Shown here: one piece after another, positions 23,401 to 33,726 of the stretch
Numbering within the stretch: position 1 is the stretch's first letter
How the letters are laid out: every line of letters begins with the position of its first letter
Made by a program: the position numbers and the translations under genes
Assembly: GCA_011033025.1 (NCBI GenBank)
Contig: WFMF01000277.1
Location: 169,207 to 233,206 of the forward strand
From: Beroe forskalii
Lineage: Eukaryota > Ctenophora > Nuda > Beroida > Beroidae
Length of the DNA stretch: 64,000 nt
Direction of reading: 5' to 3'
The notes under the pieces: model-generated
Databases searched by the model: none
What the model was told of the DNA's origin: nothing
Seen by the model: only the letters and a program-made list of their open reading frames with translations

Positions 23401-26400
23401 TGCAACTCTATAAATTATGAGGTCAATTTTGACAAAATATATATATTAAGATATCGTAGGTAACCGCATGATAGAATTTAAGTAGTCATTTGCGTGAAAC
23501 TTGTCAGTGTTGCTGGTGGTGCTAGAGAGCCTTTATACAGCTGTGTGTGGCATGGTGCTCCTATTAGGATCGCGCTGTTCTCACCAACTTCGTTCTTGTT
23601 TTGCCCAAGTCGGGGAATTCGGTACGCGGTGTTATTTTCTACCGTTTTTCTGCTTACTCGTTTTCTTTTTGTGTTAATATTTGATGCTTTTAGTCCGATT
23701 CCTCCGATATGTCCTATTAACTTATTAAATCCTACCATTCCAGTGGGACATGTAGGAATGAATGATCTGTTTCTTGCTCTGTTTGCAGACCATCGCTTAC
23801 TGTTAATGGGATTTTAAAACAAAAAGAGGTTACGTATCATGTCAGTGAAGCGTAAGTACAAGAGCAAGAAGAAGAAAGGAGAAAGGGAGGTGGTGCCCCT
23901 TCCAGTCAACTCCATCTCCCCTCTCGCCAGCACCCCGGACGATGACGATCAGCTCATCGAAATCAAAGTCTCAAACTGGGTGAAACCCCAAGTGGAGCTC
24001 AAGATAAACCCCTCCTCGTCTACTGAAGCACTGGAAGAGCGGAGTGACTCGTTAGAACGAGGCTTCTACCCGTTGGAGCACGAGGTTTACGACCGGATCT
24101 CCCCGGCCTACTCGTCCTCTGAGCAGCTGAGCACGCCCGAGCAGCTGAGTGAGCAGCTGAGCATGGCTGATCTACGGCACCCGCTCAGCTCCTCCTCCCA
24201 GGCCTCGCAGCGCCTCTCCTCACCCACCTCCTCCTTCGAGCAGCTCTACTCTCTTTTCACTCCGCCCTGCAACACGTACGCTTCAGCCCCCATCATTCCT
24301 GAGCTGCACTCTCAGTCGGGGGTGGCTGGGGACCACGTGTCTTTGAGGCGGAGGCGAGCCACCCCGCCTAGCAGACCAGTGTCCGCCTACTCGCCCTCTG
24401 ACTCACGGACCCTCCACAACCAGCTGGGTAACCGGAGCACGGGCTCCTTCCTCTCCGACAACCTGAACCGGGCGCTGAGTGACGGGCAGGGGGTGGGGGC
24501 GGTGCCCCTGTCCAGCCTGCCCCGGGGCTACTCCTTCCTCCCCCTTATCAGAGGCAGCAGCATCAACACCAGCAACGAGAGTGAGCTGAGTGACATGACC
24601 TCCTCGCACGCCTCCCGGCCCCGGTCTCTGGCGGACTACTTCACCAGCTCCAACAGGTCCTCCTCGGCAAGTCCCTCGACTCTGAAACTCAGGAGGAGCC
24701 GAATGTGAGCGATGCGTGTCTCCCCTTCACTCCGGACCCCCTGGTGTGTGACTACATGTCTCCAGAGTGCTCCAGTCAGTACATGGGGGCGGCCTCCCCC
24801 ATGGGAAGCAGTCAGTACATGGGGGCGGCCTCCCCCATGGGAAGCAGGACTTCTCTCAGCGGACTCCCTGGCTATAGTCCTGCTCAACATCCTCAGACGG
24901 TCCTACCAGTGGGACACTCTCAGCTTCCTCCTCAAACTTCCAGACTTGAAGCGCCATTCAGCGAGGAATTCATGCCAGTCCGAGGAACGAGTGGTGGTCC
25001 CCCTCCACCCCCTCCGTCGTCCCCTCTTGCTCCTTCTCTACCTCCTGCCCCTCCTCCCTCCCCTCTCCCTCCACCTCCTCTTGAACGGGACACGAAGAAA
25101 CCCCTCCACGGGCCGCACACCACTGATAGCAGCAAACACGACAAGAGCCGAACAGGACCTTACGATATGAACCAGAAGAACGAACGAGTGGGCAAAAGAA
25201 AGAAATCTGTGGGCGAATGCTTGCTACAAGTTAATCTTTATCCCTCAATGTCTAGCTTCTCACTTGAAGGTAACGTTTAAATGTATACTGTCATACAGTG
25301 CTTTTATTACCTTATTTGTACTTGTTCTATTTTTACATGTTTGTTTTTATAATATTGGATCCCAATCAGGATGAACACTTAAATGCTCCCAGTATATCGT
25401 TCGAAACCTGATCATATTTGGGAATAAAACACGATCCAAGGAGTACGAGGATCGAATATGGTCAAATTATTGAAACGCTCGGAATATATTAGGGGGATGT
25501 CTGTGGGAGAGAAAGAGCAGTGTAATACCGAGTTCAACGGAATTAAATACTCCGCTTAGGAGCGAGCATTCCATGATTAATATTTAATATTCGATCGCAG
25601 TGCCTCTCTCTTGCTCTCTTTGAAGCTCCCTTCGCAGTGCCTGCTCTAATTTGATCACATGAATGATGACGTTAATATCACTCAATGACGTCAGAACAGA
25701 ATATATATTTCATATTTTGGTACGATAACCATGATTTGTCTCAATACCAATACCGCGGCAGTAGGAACTGTCACTGAACCGTTTGATGGTTAAATTCCAG
25801 CGCTGCAACGAATTTATTACAAATTTATAATTCTCTGCAGCTCAGCAAGCCTTCAGTAGTAAGTGCTCAGAATAATTTAAGTGCTATCATAACTTCATAA
25901 ATAGACTATCAAGTGTTCCAAATTCAACATTTAAATTTTAATGCAATGCGGATTTTGGTGACGTTGCTTATTAATTTCTCAAATGAAGTCTTAACTATTC
26001 CAGTCTGTTGAAATAATCTTATGCTTCAATTTTCTAATTCTCAAAGGATTAAGGGATCGTTCACATATCACTTAATCAATTTTTGGCCATTTTCCTCCCC
26101 CACCCTCCCCTCGTAAGGGATCGTTCACATATTACGTAATCAATTTTTGGCCGATTTCAACCCCCACCCTCCCCTCGTAAGGGATCGTTCACATATTACG
26201 TAATCAATTTTTGGCCGATTTCAACCCCCCCTCCCCCTCGTAATCAAGTTTACTAACTAACTTGGTAACTTGGTAGGGTTTATCCGTTGAGTTGGAAGGG
26301 TCATCAGAGTTCCGACCACCGTGCTGGCGAATAGTCTACCAGAGAGTTTGACCAGCTGCAGCTGTAGCCAGCGACCGGAGGCTCGTCCGGTATCAAGGAA

Positions 26401-29400
26401 AGAAATTTCGACAAGCTAGCTTTAAACGTGTCAAAAGTTTCTGCAGCTTTCACATGGCTAGGTACCTTATTCCATAACTTAGGTCCTTGTACCGCAAATG
26501 AACTGTCATAGAGTGTTTGATTTCTCAAGGAGCTTGACTTTGCTAGTGGTGGGATGACAGCTACCATACCGTTTCTCGATGTCATCTTGAATGAAGTGTC
26601 ACAGGAATTCGGGACTACATTGTGGAGAATCTTCCACATCGTCAGAATGACATATCTCTCCCGTCTACGCTGCAGTGACATGAGCTTCAATTGGGAGAGC
26701 CTTTCCCAATACGTCAGATTCTGTAATCCAGAAATTCGTCTTGTGAAAGTTCTCTGAACTCCCTCTATCAGTTGGATCTCAGTCACCTTAACAGGGTTCC
26801 ACAGAGGACAGCAGTACTCCAATGTGCTTCTAACTAGCGACTTATAAAGAGTAGCCATACAAATCCTATCACGAGTTTTAAACACACTGAACACCCAAGA
26901 TAGTTTGCTCCTAGCTTTTGAAACCATGGTACCTATGTGTTTCGACCAGCTTAGATCACTTGATACCTCAACTCCAAGGTCTTTGACTTGATCAGCCGGG
27001 TAAAGTACTTCTTCTCCAGAGACTCTGTATTGCAATGTTTCAGCGAAGAAAGGAAGTTCAAGGTTCAAACTATTCCTATTATGTAGGTGGTTTAGGAGTT
27101 CGAACTTCTGCTCATGTAGCTTCATATTGTTCAAGCGTGACCAGTCAAGAATCCTAAACAGGTCCTCCTGAAGTAGGAGACAATCTTCAAAACAGTCAAT
27201 CTGTTTGGAGACCCGAGTGTCGTCAGCGAAGAAGCTCAACTTGGATGAGTCCACAACAAGCTCAAGATCGTTAATGAACAATATAAAGAGAAGTGGCCCT
27301 AGCACACTTCCCTGAGGAACACCACTCAACACCCTCGCAATATAGGAGTGAACACCGTTCAACACAACAACTTGCTCACGGTCCGTGAGGAAGGACTCTA
27401 TCCATTTTACGACTTTACCGTGGAATCCATACCTCTTAAGCTTCAGGATAAGTAGTTCCAAGTCAACTTTGTCGAACGCTTTTGCGTAATCAAGGTAAAT
27501 AGAGTCCGTGTCTTTACCACGAGTAAAGCCTTCTATGATGTCATCGAAGTGATCCAGCATTTGAGTCAAACAGCTCCGATTAGATCTGAAGCCATGTTGC
27601 TTATCAGTTAAGAGGTTGTTATCTTCGAGATGACGCACCATGTGCTTCCTGACAACCCTCTCATAAACCTTGACTACGTGGGATGTCAATGTGACTGGCC
27701 TGTAGTTTGCAGCTTCACATCTACTACCTTTTTCTTAAACAAAGGAGTGACAAACCCTGTCTTGTAGAAACTTGGCACAATACCAGGCTCTGACCACAGC
27801 AGATGGATCGGGACACTGAGACTGGTAGCACATTTCTTCCAGTAGAATAGCTGGTATGCCATCAGGTCCCGGAGCAGAGTCCAGCTTTATTTCCGATATA
27901 GCCTCTTCAATGCAGTTCCTACTAAACACAAGCTCTGTGTCGTTGCTGAGGAGGGTGGCACCGTGAAGGAAGGATCGGACTTTTCCGGGGCAGTTAGGAT
28001 CACTGAACACAGAGCAGAACTGTTGTTGCAGGATATCAGCAAGTTCCTTCCGTTCAGTAACAAGCTCTTTTTCACCGTTCAAAAGGGTTGTTATGTTCTG
28101 TTTGACCTTGGAAAAGGACTTAGCATACGAAAAGAAGTACTTTGGGTTGCTTTTAACTCTTTCCACTGCTTTTGTTTCTCCATGGTCCAAATGCTGAACA
28201 ATAGCCTCCTTGATGTCATAACGAGCCCAATTTCGTCTTCAAGTTTCTTTATCCGGGCAAGCGGATAGACGAGTTCTAGATTTTCTCCTTCTGAACTTGC
28301 CAGTTGGAGGTCGCTTTTTAGGTACGCTTGATAAGCACGTATCCAGTACAACACAGAGTGAAGTTCGAGGGGAATTCTTCGAAAGTACTGGTTTCTCTGA
28401 CTTCTCTCCAGTTGACTGCATCGAAAACGTCATTCAGCTTACTAAAAGTCAGCCTGAGAAAAGTCCAACGATCTGAAGTTCATCTCATCCAGATATGAAG
28501 CCTGCATCACAGGATCGAAAGATAGTAAAACATTCACCATGTTGTGATCGGAAATGTCAGTCGATTCAGCAGTTACCTCCGATACCAGTCGATCATTGTT
28601 GCAGAGTACAAGATCCAAAATGTTCTGTTCTCTGGTAGGCACAGTGACCATCTGACTGAGAAGGTGTTCAGACATGAAGTTGAGTAGGCTAAGGGCTGAG
28701 AGGTTTGATTCCGAAGTCCCTCCACTCAACACCTGAAGTGATTCCCACTCGATATGAAGTTGAAATCACCGGTAATGAACAAGTCATAATCAGCACCCGC
28801 AAGATTTTCAATAACACAACGTAGTTGATCCAGAAGCTTCGTGAAACTAGTGTGACTGGCATCAGGTGGCCTATATGACTGCTACCAACAACTTAGCAGA
28901 CGGGTACACATTAAACAGCCCCTGACAAGTGCCATCATCGAAGCATTCTGTTGCTGGGATTGGAAGGGATGTCAATGAGTAGAGCATTACCCCTCCGCCA
29001 CTCCTTTTGCCGCGGTCGCATCGGGAGACACAGTATCCTGGAATCTCAAGCTGGGCATCGCTGATATAAGATTTCAGCCAGGATTCTGTGACCGCAATGA
29101 AGGGGAATAACTGACCAGACAGTCGCTTCTCCTCAACATGACCAATAAGGTCATGAAGTTTCCATCTACCGACAGCTTTAGCAGATGGATTGAAACTCCT
29201 AGCGTTTAGTAGTAGGAGTGATGAGAGTAAGGAATTTGCTGGGGTAGCCTGGCCATTACAGTAGTTGTATTTGTTACAATAACATGTAACGTAATCATTC
29301 GGAAACCCCCTCCCCCCTCTAGGTGATTACGTAATGTGAACGATCCCTAATCAAACGTAATCAAAGACCCCTTATAGTATATCACTTATCATTATCTCTT

Positions 29401-32400
29401 TTCAGATAAGATTGATGCTGACAACCGACCTCCTCCTGTTTCCGTCCCTCAGCCAACGATACCGCCCCCCTCACTTTCCGCCCCGTCCCCTGAACTCGGG
29501 AAAAAGGACAAGAAAAAGGACAAAAAGAAGGATAAGAAAGGAAAGAAGAAGGGAATAACGAAGGCCGATATCTCAGGACCTTCCAACTTCCAGCACCTTT
29601 CACATCTGGGATGGGATAAAGACAAAAACAAATTTGATGTAAGTTTGTTCTAGGCATCTTTTAATCCTGTTACACCTTAACAGAACTAAGATATTATAGT
29701 CCGGACTATAATATCTTAGTTCTATTTAAAGTTGTAACACGATTAAAAGGTGCCTAGAACTCTAGAGGTATGCGATATATTCTATATTTATGAGATAACG
29801 AATGTCCAGCGGGTATCCACGCTGTCTTCATGATATGAGCCCCTGCTCACTACAGCCCACACGGAAATGTCACATTTCACACCATATCCACCAAGTTAAG
29901 TACAGTAGGATGTATGTAGGATTCCTCAGTATTCGAAATACACCACATTTCGAGTGTGTCTAAGTGGGACTTGTCAATTGTAACAAATATGACTTGACTC
30001 GCTTAGAGCATATAATAATGTCTAAATATATATGCGTGTCGCACAGACATAGGTCCACTTTCTCTCTCTGTTCTGTTTGATCGCTGAACTTTGTTTTGTG
30101 TCGTTGCTCCTTCACACATCTCACCAAGTGTTCTGCTTACTCGTGTGCTATGATGATGAAAACAGCCCAGCCGGCAGCTGCCGCCGCGCCTCTTAGGCGC
30201 AAGTGTACCAGCAAGATGATCAAAAACTATGTGTGGTGCCAGAAATATAAACATTTGTTTGACATGGGCTTCATGACCAAAGTAATAAACATGATTCTTT
30301 TCTCGAACGAAATCGTGTTATCTTTTTATTTTCGCTTCAGAACTTTGCAGATTGAATTGCCAAATACACTTCGATACACAAAATTATTCAAGCCATCTAG
30401 GTAATCAATAAAATATATCATATTCTTGAGAAGTCTCTACTGTAGAATTGGACACTAAAACTGCCCACATTCAGGAATCCCGGATTCACCCGGCTCTGAA
30501 AGACCTGCTCGACTCTGCGGGCATCAAGACCACAGCCCTTAAGGACGAGGGGACTGCTGAGTTCATCAAGACATTCGTGGAGAACCACGGGGGAATGGAT
30601 ACCCTGGTCAGAGAGAAGCAGCGGCGAGCTACAATCCGAGGTAAGGAAGGAGGGGTTAAGGGATTGGATAGTTGGATACCCTGGTCAGAGAGAAGCAGCG
30701 GCGAGCTACAATCCGAGGTAGGGGATGAGGGTAAGGGGAATGGATACCCTGGTCAGAGAGAAGCAGCGGCGAGCTACAATCCGAGGTAAGTGATGAGGTG
30801 TAAGAGGAATGGATACCCTGGTCAGAGAGAAGCAGCGGCGAGCTACAATCCGAGGTAAGGGATGAGGAGTAAGAGGAATGGATACCCTGGTCAGAGAGAA
30901 GCAGCGAGCTACAATCCGAGTGATGAGGAGTAAGAGGAATGGATACCCTGGTCAGAGAGGAGCGGCTACAATCGAGGTAAGGAAAGGAATGGATACCCTG
31001 GTCAGAGAGAAGCAGCGGCGAGCTACAATCCGAGGTAAGTGATGAGGAGTAAGAGGATTGGATACCCTGGTCAGAGAGAAGCAGCGTCGAGCTACAATCC
31101 GAGGTAGGGGATGGGGGGTAAGGGGAATGGATAACCTGGTCAGAGAGAAGCAGCGGCGAGCTACAATCCGAGGTAAGGAAGGAGGGGTAAGGAGATTGGA
31201 TACCCTGGTCAGAGAGAAGCAGCTCGGTGATCTACAATCCGAGCTAAGGGAGGAGGGGTAAGGGAATTGGATACCCTGGTCAGAGAGAAGCAGCGTCGAG
31301 CTACAATCCGAGGTAAGGAAGGAGGGGTAAGGAGATTGGATACCCTGGTCAGAGAGAAGCAGCTCGGTGATCTACAATCCGAGCTAAGGGAGGAGGGGTA
31401 AGGGAATTGGATACCCTGGTCAGAGAGAAGCAGCGGCGAGTTACAATCCAAGGTAGGGGAGGAGGGTAAGGAGATTGGATACCCTGGTCAGAGAGAAGCA
31501 GCGGCGAGCTACAATCCGAGGTAGGGGAGGAGGGTTAAGGGGAATGGATACCTTGGTCAGAGAGTAGCAGCGGCGAGCTACAATCCGAGGTAAGGAAGGA
31601 GGGTAAGGGGATTGGATACCCTGGTCAGAGAGAAGCAGCGGCGAGCTACAATCCGAGGTAAGGAAGGAGGGGTAAAGGGATTGGATAGTGGAAGTGGATA
31701 CCCTGGTCAGAGAGAAGCAGCGGCGAGCTAAAATCCGAGGTAGGGGAGGAGGGGTAAAGGGATTGGATACCCTGGTCAGAGAGAAGCAGCGGCGAGCTAC
31801 AATCCGAGGTAGAGGAGGAGGGTAAGGGGATTGGATACCCTGGTCAGAGAGAAGCAGCGGCGAGCTACAATCCGAAGTAGGGGATGAGGGGTAAGGGGAA
31901 TGGATACCCTGGTCAGAGAGAAGCAGCGGCGAGCTACAATCCGAGGTAAGGAAGGAGGGGTAAGGGGATTGGATACCCTGGTCAGAGAGAAGCAGCGGCG
32001 AGCTACAATCTGAGGTAAGGAAGGAGGGGTAAAGGGATTGGATACCCTGGTCAGAGAGAAGCAGCGGCGAGTTACAATCCGAGGTAAGGAAGGAGGGGTA
32101 AAGGGATTGGATGCCCGGGTCAGAGAGAAGCAGCGGTGATCTACAATCCGAGCTAAGGGAGGAGGGGTAAGGGGAATGGATTTAACTTGGTGTTCGACAA
32201 TGTTTGGGGTATGTGGCTATAATCCGAGGTAGAGGCGGAAGCGCATGAGGGTTGTGGATTTAGCTACTTATTGGGCAATGTGTGGGAGTGTATAGTCTTT
32301 TTCGTTATGCACTACAGTGCTAAATTTTCACCGATCTTGTGCTTTGCACTTGTGATTTGCATTTGATTTTGTTCACAACCATGTTTCAGCTCAGAGCCAC

Positions 32401-33726
32401 GGCCGGGGCCCGCCCCCTGCGCCTCCCTCTGCTGGAAACGCCGCCCCGCCACCGCCCAGCCACCACGCTCCTCCCGCCCCACCCAGCAAGGGGGGTGCAG
32501 CCCCTCCTCCACCCCCCACTCGGAGTGGTGCCCCGCCCACTCGGACCCCTAGCCGACAGGTATGCAGAATACTCCGATTACTGCCATAATTCAGACTATA
32601 GTCAGATTCCTAATTTGTTCTATTCAATTTGTTCTATTCAATTTTATTGCGTCTCCTTGTAATTAAAATGAGTTTAACGTTTTACAGCTGATACGTTCTG
32701 TAACCCTCTCTCTCACAGTCGCAGCCGCCCCCTCCAGTGCCCAGACAAAGTTTGCGTGGGGGCCCGCCTCCTCCCCCAGCCTCTAGAGGTGCCCCTCCCC
32801 CGGCCCCCTCTAGGGCCGGACCCCCTGCTGGAGCCCCACCTCCTCCCCCTCCCCCTCCTGCTCCGGGTGAGTGCTCCGCAGGTTTGCAACGATTTCAAAC
32901 TTAAGTTGGTGTTTTATCTTTCTTTCTTTTGTCTGATTTTCCTTAAATATTCTGATTTTCTTCACGACTTCTTCAGCTGCTCCCAGAGCGCCCCCTGCGC
33001 CCGGTCCCCCGCCGCCCCCTGGCCCATCGCCAGCAGGGCCGCCTGTTGTCGCCAAAGTGGCTCCCAACGTACCGCCCCCACAAGCGGGCCGAGGAAATCT
33101 CCTGGATGAGATCAGGCTGGGGGCTAAACTTAAAAGTGTGGTACGTTCAGACGCGTTCTGGTTGCGAATAAAATATGCTGAAATTATTAATTACCATTTT
33201 GAGATTAGACTTTGATGTAATTATCGCCGCATGTCTAATTATCGTAGAATATGCGACTCCTGGAAGTGCCATGTATGATGTAACATCTCTCTGCAGACTG
33301 ACGAGCCTGAGACCAAGTCCCCGGCCCCTGGCGGCGGCGGAGACGACCTCCTCGCCGCAATCCGGAACTTCGGCGGCGCCTCCGCCGGCGGCCTCAAATC
33401 TGTGAGTTCATCATGCTAATACGCAAAGTTTTAAACATGCTTATGTTTTTATTGCCTTGTCGCTTCCCTTGCTTAGCTCATTGTGCTTCTGCTCAGTTAA
33501 CCTATCCCTGTAATAAATTGTGTGCCCCATATTAGCATATTAGGGACCAAGACAAACCACAGTAAAATAGAACGATTTGGGAAGCACATCCATCAATTAT
33601 TTATTCTGATCTTATATGTTAGTTATGCTCAACATTTTTCCGCCTTGCAAAGCATTTTCAAGCATACGCAACGCACGTTATCACACATTTACACAGGCTA
33701 AAGCTGATTCAAGAGGTGGAAGTGGG
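14453..33726 (+). CDS. WASL: WASP/N-WASP-like actin nucleation promoting factor (C-terminal acidic exon not found)
   Basis: Exons fit in phase: 14453-14545, 17263-17406, 17606-17692, 19225-19321, 29406-29638, 30475-30640, 32390-32559, 32719-32866, 32977-33140, 33297-33401, 33697-33726 (479 codons so far). Domains in order: WH1 (exons 1-4; VWAKQQTGVVVLIKD, YFHTFAGE, MVGLNF), a Lys-rich basic stretch, GTPase-binding CRIB (ITKADISGPSNFQHLSHLGW) continuing into HPALKDLLDSAGI, three proline-rich exons, WH2-1 (LLDEIRLGAKLKSV) and WH2-2 (LLAAIRNF ... LKS). In the family Cdc42 relieves autoinhibition and WH2-central-acidic segments bring actin to Arp2/3. The central/acidic end was not found before 36 kb. 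Odd: tandem arrays duplicate the acceptor of exon 4 and the donor of exon 6. Introns host other genes. Confidence 0.85.
15488..16540 (+). pseudogene. FUT8-like alpha-1,6-fucosyltransferase, intronless copy with two frameshifts
   Basis: Nested in WASP intron 1. The N-terminus has a type II membrane anchor (GIVLLIKVSMLISALYLLST). FUT8 motifs follow: CGFGC then HKLVDCF, TSWIDAVEWG, VWWVGHIVQYLYRLQP, the GDP-fucose-binding VRRTDK (near 16140), VYLATDEA, TKYPDFTFLSD and VVVCTLSSNLCRLIYE. The reading frame shifts by +1 near 15785 and by -1 in a C-run near 16000, so the homology is continuous only across three frames; the middle stretch is the true frame between them. The C-terminal SH3 domain of FUT8 is absent and the stem is very short. 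Lack of introns plus a polyA signal suggests a processed copy. The enzyme adds core fucose to N-glycans in the Golgi; this copy is probably dead unless the shifts are assembly errors. Confidence 0.75.
16581..16586 (+). promoter_or_regulatory. Polyadenylation signal after the FUT8-like copy
   Basis: AATAAA 41 bp past the stop at 16540. Its presence means the copy may still be, or has been, transcribed with its own 3' end. Confidence 0.5.
18350..18445. repeat. TCTG-rich microsatellite
   Basis: Imperfect (CTGT)n run in WASP intron 3. Elsewhere 17693-19039 holds no recognisable exon. Confidence 0.6.
19040..19250 (+). repeat. Minisatellite made from a 3' splice site and exon start (WASP exon 4)
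   Basis: About six copies of a 36-46 bp unit with the pattern pyrimidine tract-(C/A)GAG-GTGTATGGTGGG. The last copy is the acceptor used for WASP exon 4 (tttctttttcag|AGGTGTATGG at 19225). The two first copies read TTTCCGAG (no CAG), while copies 3-5 keep TTTTTCAG and could act as acceptors. The unit between the last two acceptors is 36 nt, so using the upstream one would add 12 residues in frame. Confidence 0.75.
19420..20135 (+). mobile_element. Tandem Helitron-like units with hairpin-CTAG ends
   Basis: Two to three related blocks of about 200-250 bp share GCGCGCGTTCATTTCTGTTT, GAACGAGGTGCTGCGTAGCA and end-of-unit words. The final end has GCAGGCCC (20114-20121), a 3-nt loop and GGGCCTGC (20125-20132), then TAG/T: a perfect hairpin next to CTAG, the classical Helitron 3' end. 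An earlier CTAG end is at 19650-19653. No Rep/helicase ORF, so non-autonomous. The unit lies in WASP intron 4. Confidence 0.5.
20178..20371 (+). mobile_element. Retroposed structured small RNA (SINE-like) with 13-bp target duplication
   Basis: ATGGTCTCTTTGG occurs at 20178-20190 and exactly again at 20359-20371, after an A8 run. Between them lie about 160 bp that can fold into three stem-loops: TACTAGT/ACTAGTA near 20240, AGCTCT/AGAGCT near 20285-20305, and CCACCTC/GAGGTGG near 20310-20340. An A-tail plus target duplication is the signature of LINE-mediated retroposition. The sequence is not a recognisable tRNA, 5S, 7SL or U1-U6 RNA; no good RNA polymerase III B box is seen. It contains CAGGTAAG, as a spliced-leader donor would, but I cannot support that identity. 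Confidence 0.6.
20996..21150. mobile_element. Inverted-repeat MITE in WASP intron 4
   Basis: Left arm (CTATAATATATAGACAC, then GATCGGGTCCA) mirrors the right arm (TGGACCCGATAGG, then GTGTCTAT...TTTATAGA). Interior carries CCAAAACCGGAT, shared with the palindrome at 2159-2213. Confidence 0.6.
21524..22366 (-). CDS. Secreted cysteine-containing protein, unknown family
   Basis: Intronless 280-residue frame inside WASP intron 4, antisense. The N-terminus is a clear signal peptide (MIFRIVLAAMLLTVAAGA, with ATG at 22366 or the in-frame ATG five codons on). A short Cys-rich stretch (about residues 25-75, six cysteines) resembles an extracellular mini-domain. Residues 90-280 look like a beta-rich globular domain with conserved-looking WNEVKWPDRNSP at the start and FIWDNIKIEW at the end; the two ends may pack as sheet edges. 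Codon use and the absence of stops over 843 bp argue for a real gene. No catalytic motif, no membrane anchor, no family recognised. A beta-sandwich lectin-like fold is possible but unproven. Confidence 0.65.
   Translation of the reverse strand: MTQGKMIFRIVLAAMLLTVAAGASCKKTFKNLDTCRAGGFEIAGCEVGDGEPSPKMKERCTKMLRRAKKCGGYQCESAGNGDGWNEVKWPDRNSPSGITGEGSEYWEVKGDPVAVDVPAGENAVFTVRMNPVAGQADNDVAFYLLQSVESLDREGNVLGTAEFLYSLISVKGVGYMRIYLFTDDRDCYPHPDNKDMDDVENLTDLTGYTVSMDVLGAYTAKGAGGVDAAYSFAGNPDSGCYMEKVLGAKQARVTFLTQKRGDQFIWDNIKIEWKAEVIIP
22480..23838. other. Intronic AT-rich DNA, no gene seen
   Basis: No domain-bearing frame on either strand. Short frames at 23478-23817 have no supporting feature. Confidence 0.4.
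23839..25269 (+). CDS. Large alternative exons of the WASP gene (Ser-rich then polyproline)
   Basis: Two GC-rich exons: 23839-24704 and 24944-25269. The first ends at a good donor (GTGAGC at 24705) and the second begins after a strong pyrimidine-rich acceptor; this 239-nt intron repairs the frame change otherwise seen at 24705. The second ends at GTAACG with one base left over, which joins in phase to the WASP CRIB exon at 29406. The peptide starts basic (KRKYKSKKKKGERE), continues Ser/Leu-rich without a fold, then has GGPPPPPPSSPLAP and PPPSPLPPPPLE. If translation starts at ATG 23839, the isoform lacks WH1. If the weak acceptor at 23845 is used instead, it is a cassette in the WH1 form (also in phase). 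Both readings are inference from phase and position. Confidence 0.5.
26053..29347. mobile_element. GGGATCGTT-ended MITE interrupted by the LINE
   Basis: Left end GGGATCGTTCACATAT at 26053 and right end ATGTGAACGATCCC at 29347 are inverted, each flanked by TAA (26050-26052 and 29348-29350). The left end is tandemly triplicated (units of about 65 bp starting near 26053, 26118 and 26181). The same terminal family occurs at 11850-12061 and 43543-43765. The LINE occupies nearly all of the interior. Confidence 0.6.
26304..29265 (-). mobile_element. CR1/Jockey-type LINE, endonuclease and reverse transcriptase, frameshifted
   Basis: Reads right to left. AP endonuclease starts near 29220 (LLNARSFNPSAKAVGRWKL), then TESWLKSYISDAQ, ITGDFNFISSG and ILDLVLCN. 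A reverse transcriptase follows (KLDSAPGPDGIPAILLEE, YAKAFDKVDLELLILKLKRY, GVPQGSVLGPLLFILFINDL), whose catalytic box is FADD rather than YADD. A C-terminal thumb/connection of about 200 residues ends at 26304. The RT frame (26304-27689) is intact at 461 codons, but shifts or stops separate it from 27735-28190, 28091-28354, 28442-28732 and the more upstream endonuclease. It is therefore not autonomous as read, yet recent. It lies antisense in WASP intron 4. Confidence 0.85.
29647..29760. repeat. Hairpin element with 42-bp perfect palindrome
   Basis: 29682-29723 is perfectly self-complementary around CCGG; outer arms (GTTCTAGGCA at 29647 and TGCCTAGAAC to 29760) extend the inverted repeat with a few mismatches. 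It starts only nine bases after the donor of the WASP CRIB exon. Confidence 0.75.
30597..32160 (+). repeat. Minisatellite of about 23 units made from an exon end and 5' splice site (WASP exon 6)
   Basis: Each unit (about 50-84 bp, mostly 66-72) repeats GGATACCCTGGTCAGAGAGA, then AGCAGCGGCGAGCTACAATC, CGAG and GTAAGG. The first unit is the real end of WASP exon 6 (MDTLVREKQRRATIRG) with donor at 30641. Later units copy both coding end and donor, with variants such as GTAGGG, GTAAGT or CTAAGG. Each unit also offers CTGGTCAG as a weak acceptor, so 29-nt microexons could arise. Confidence 0.85.

Noticed and set aside
30003..30404. Frames of 83 and 102 codons between WASP exons 5 and 6
   Set aside because: No domain, no splice logic, and they overlap each other on opposite strands.
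30597..32160. Regular repeat array resembling a CRISPR array
   Set aside because: Eukaryotic gene context, units lack unique spacers, and the unit is an exon-intron border of WASP.
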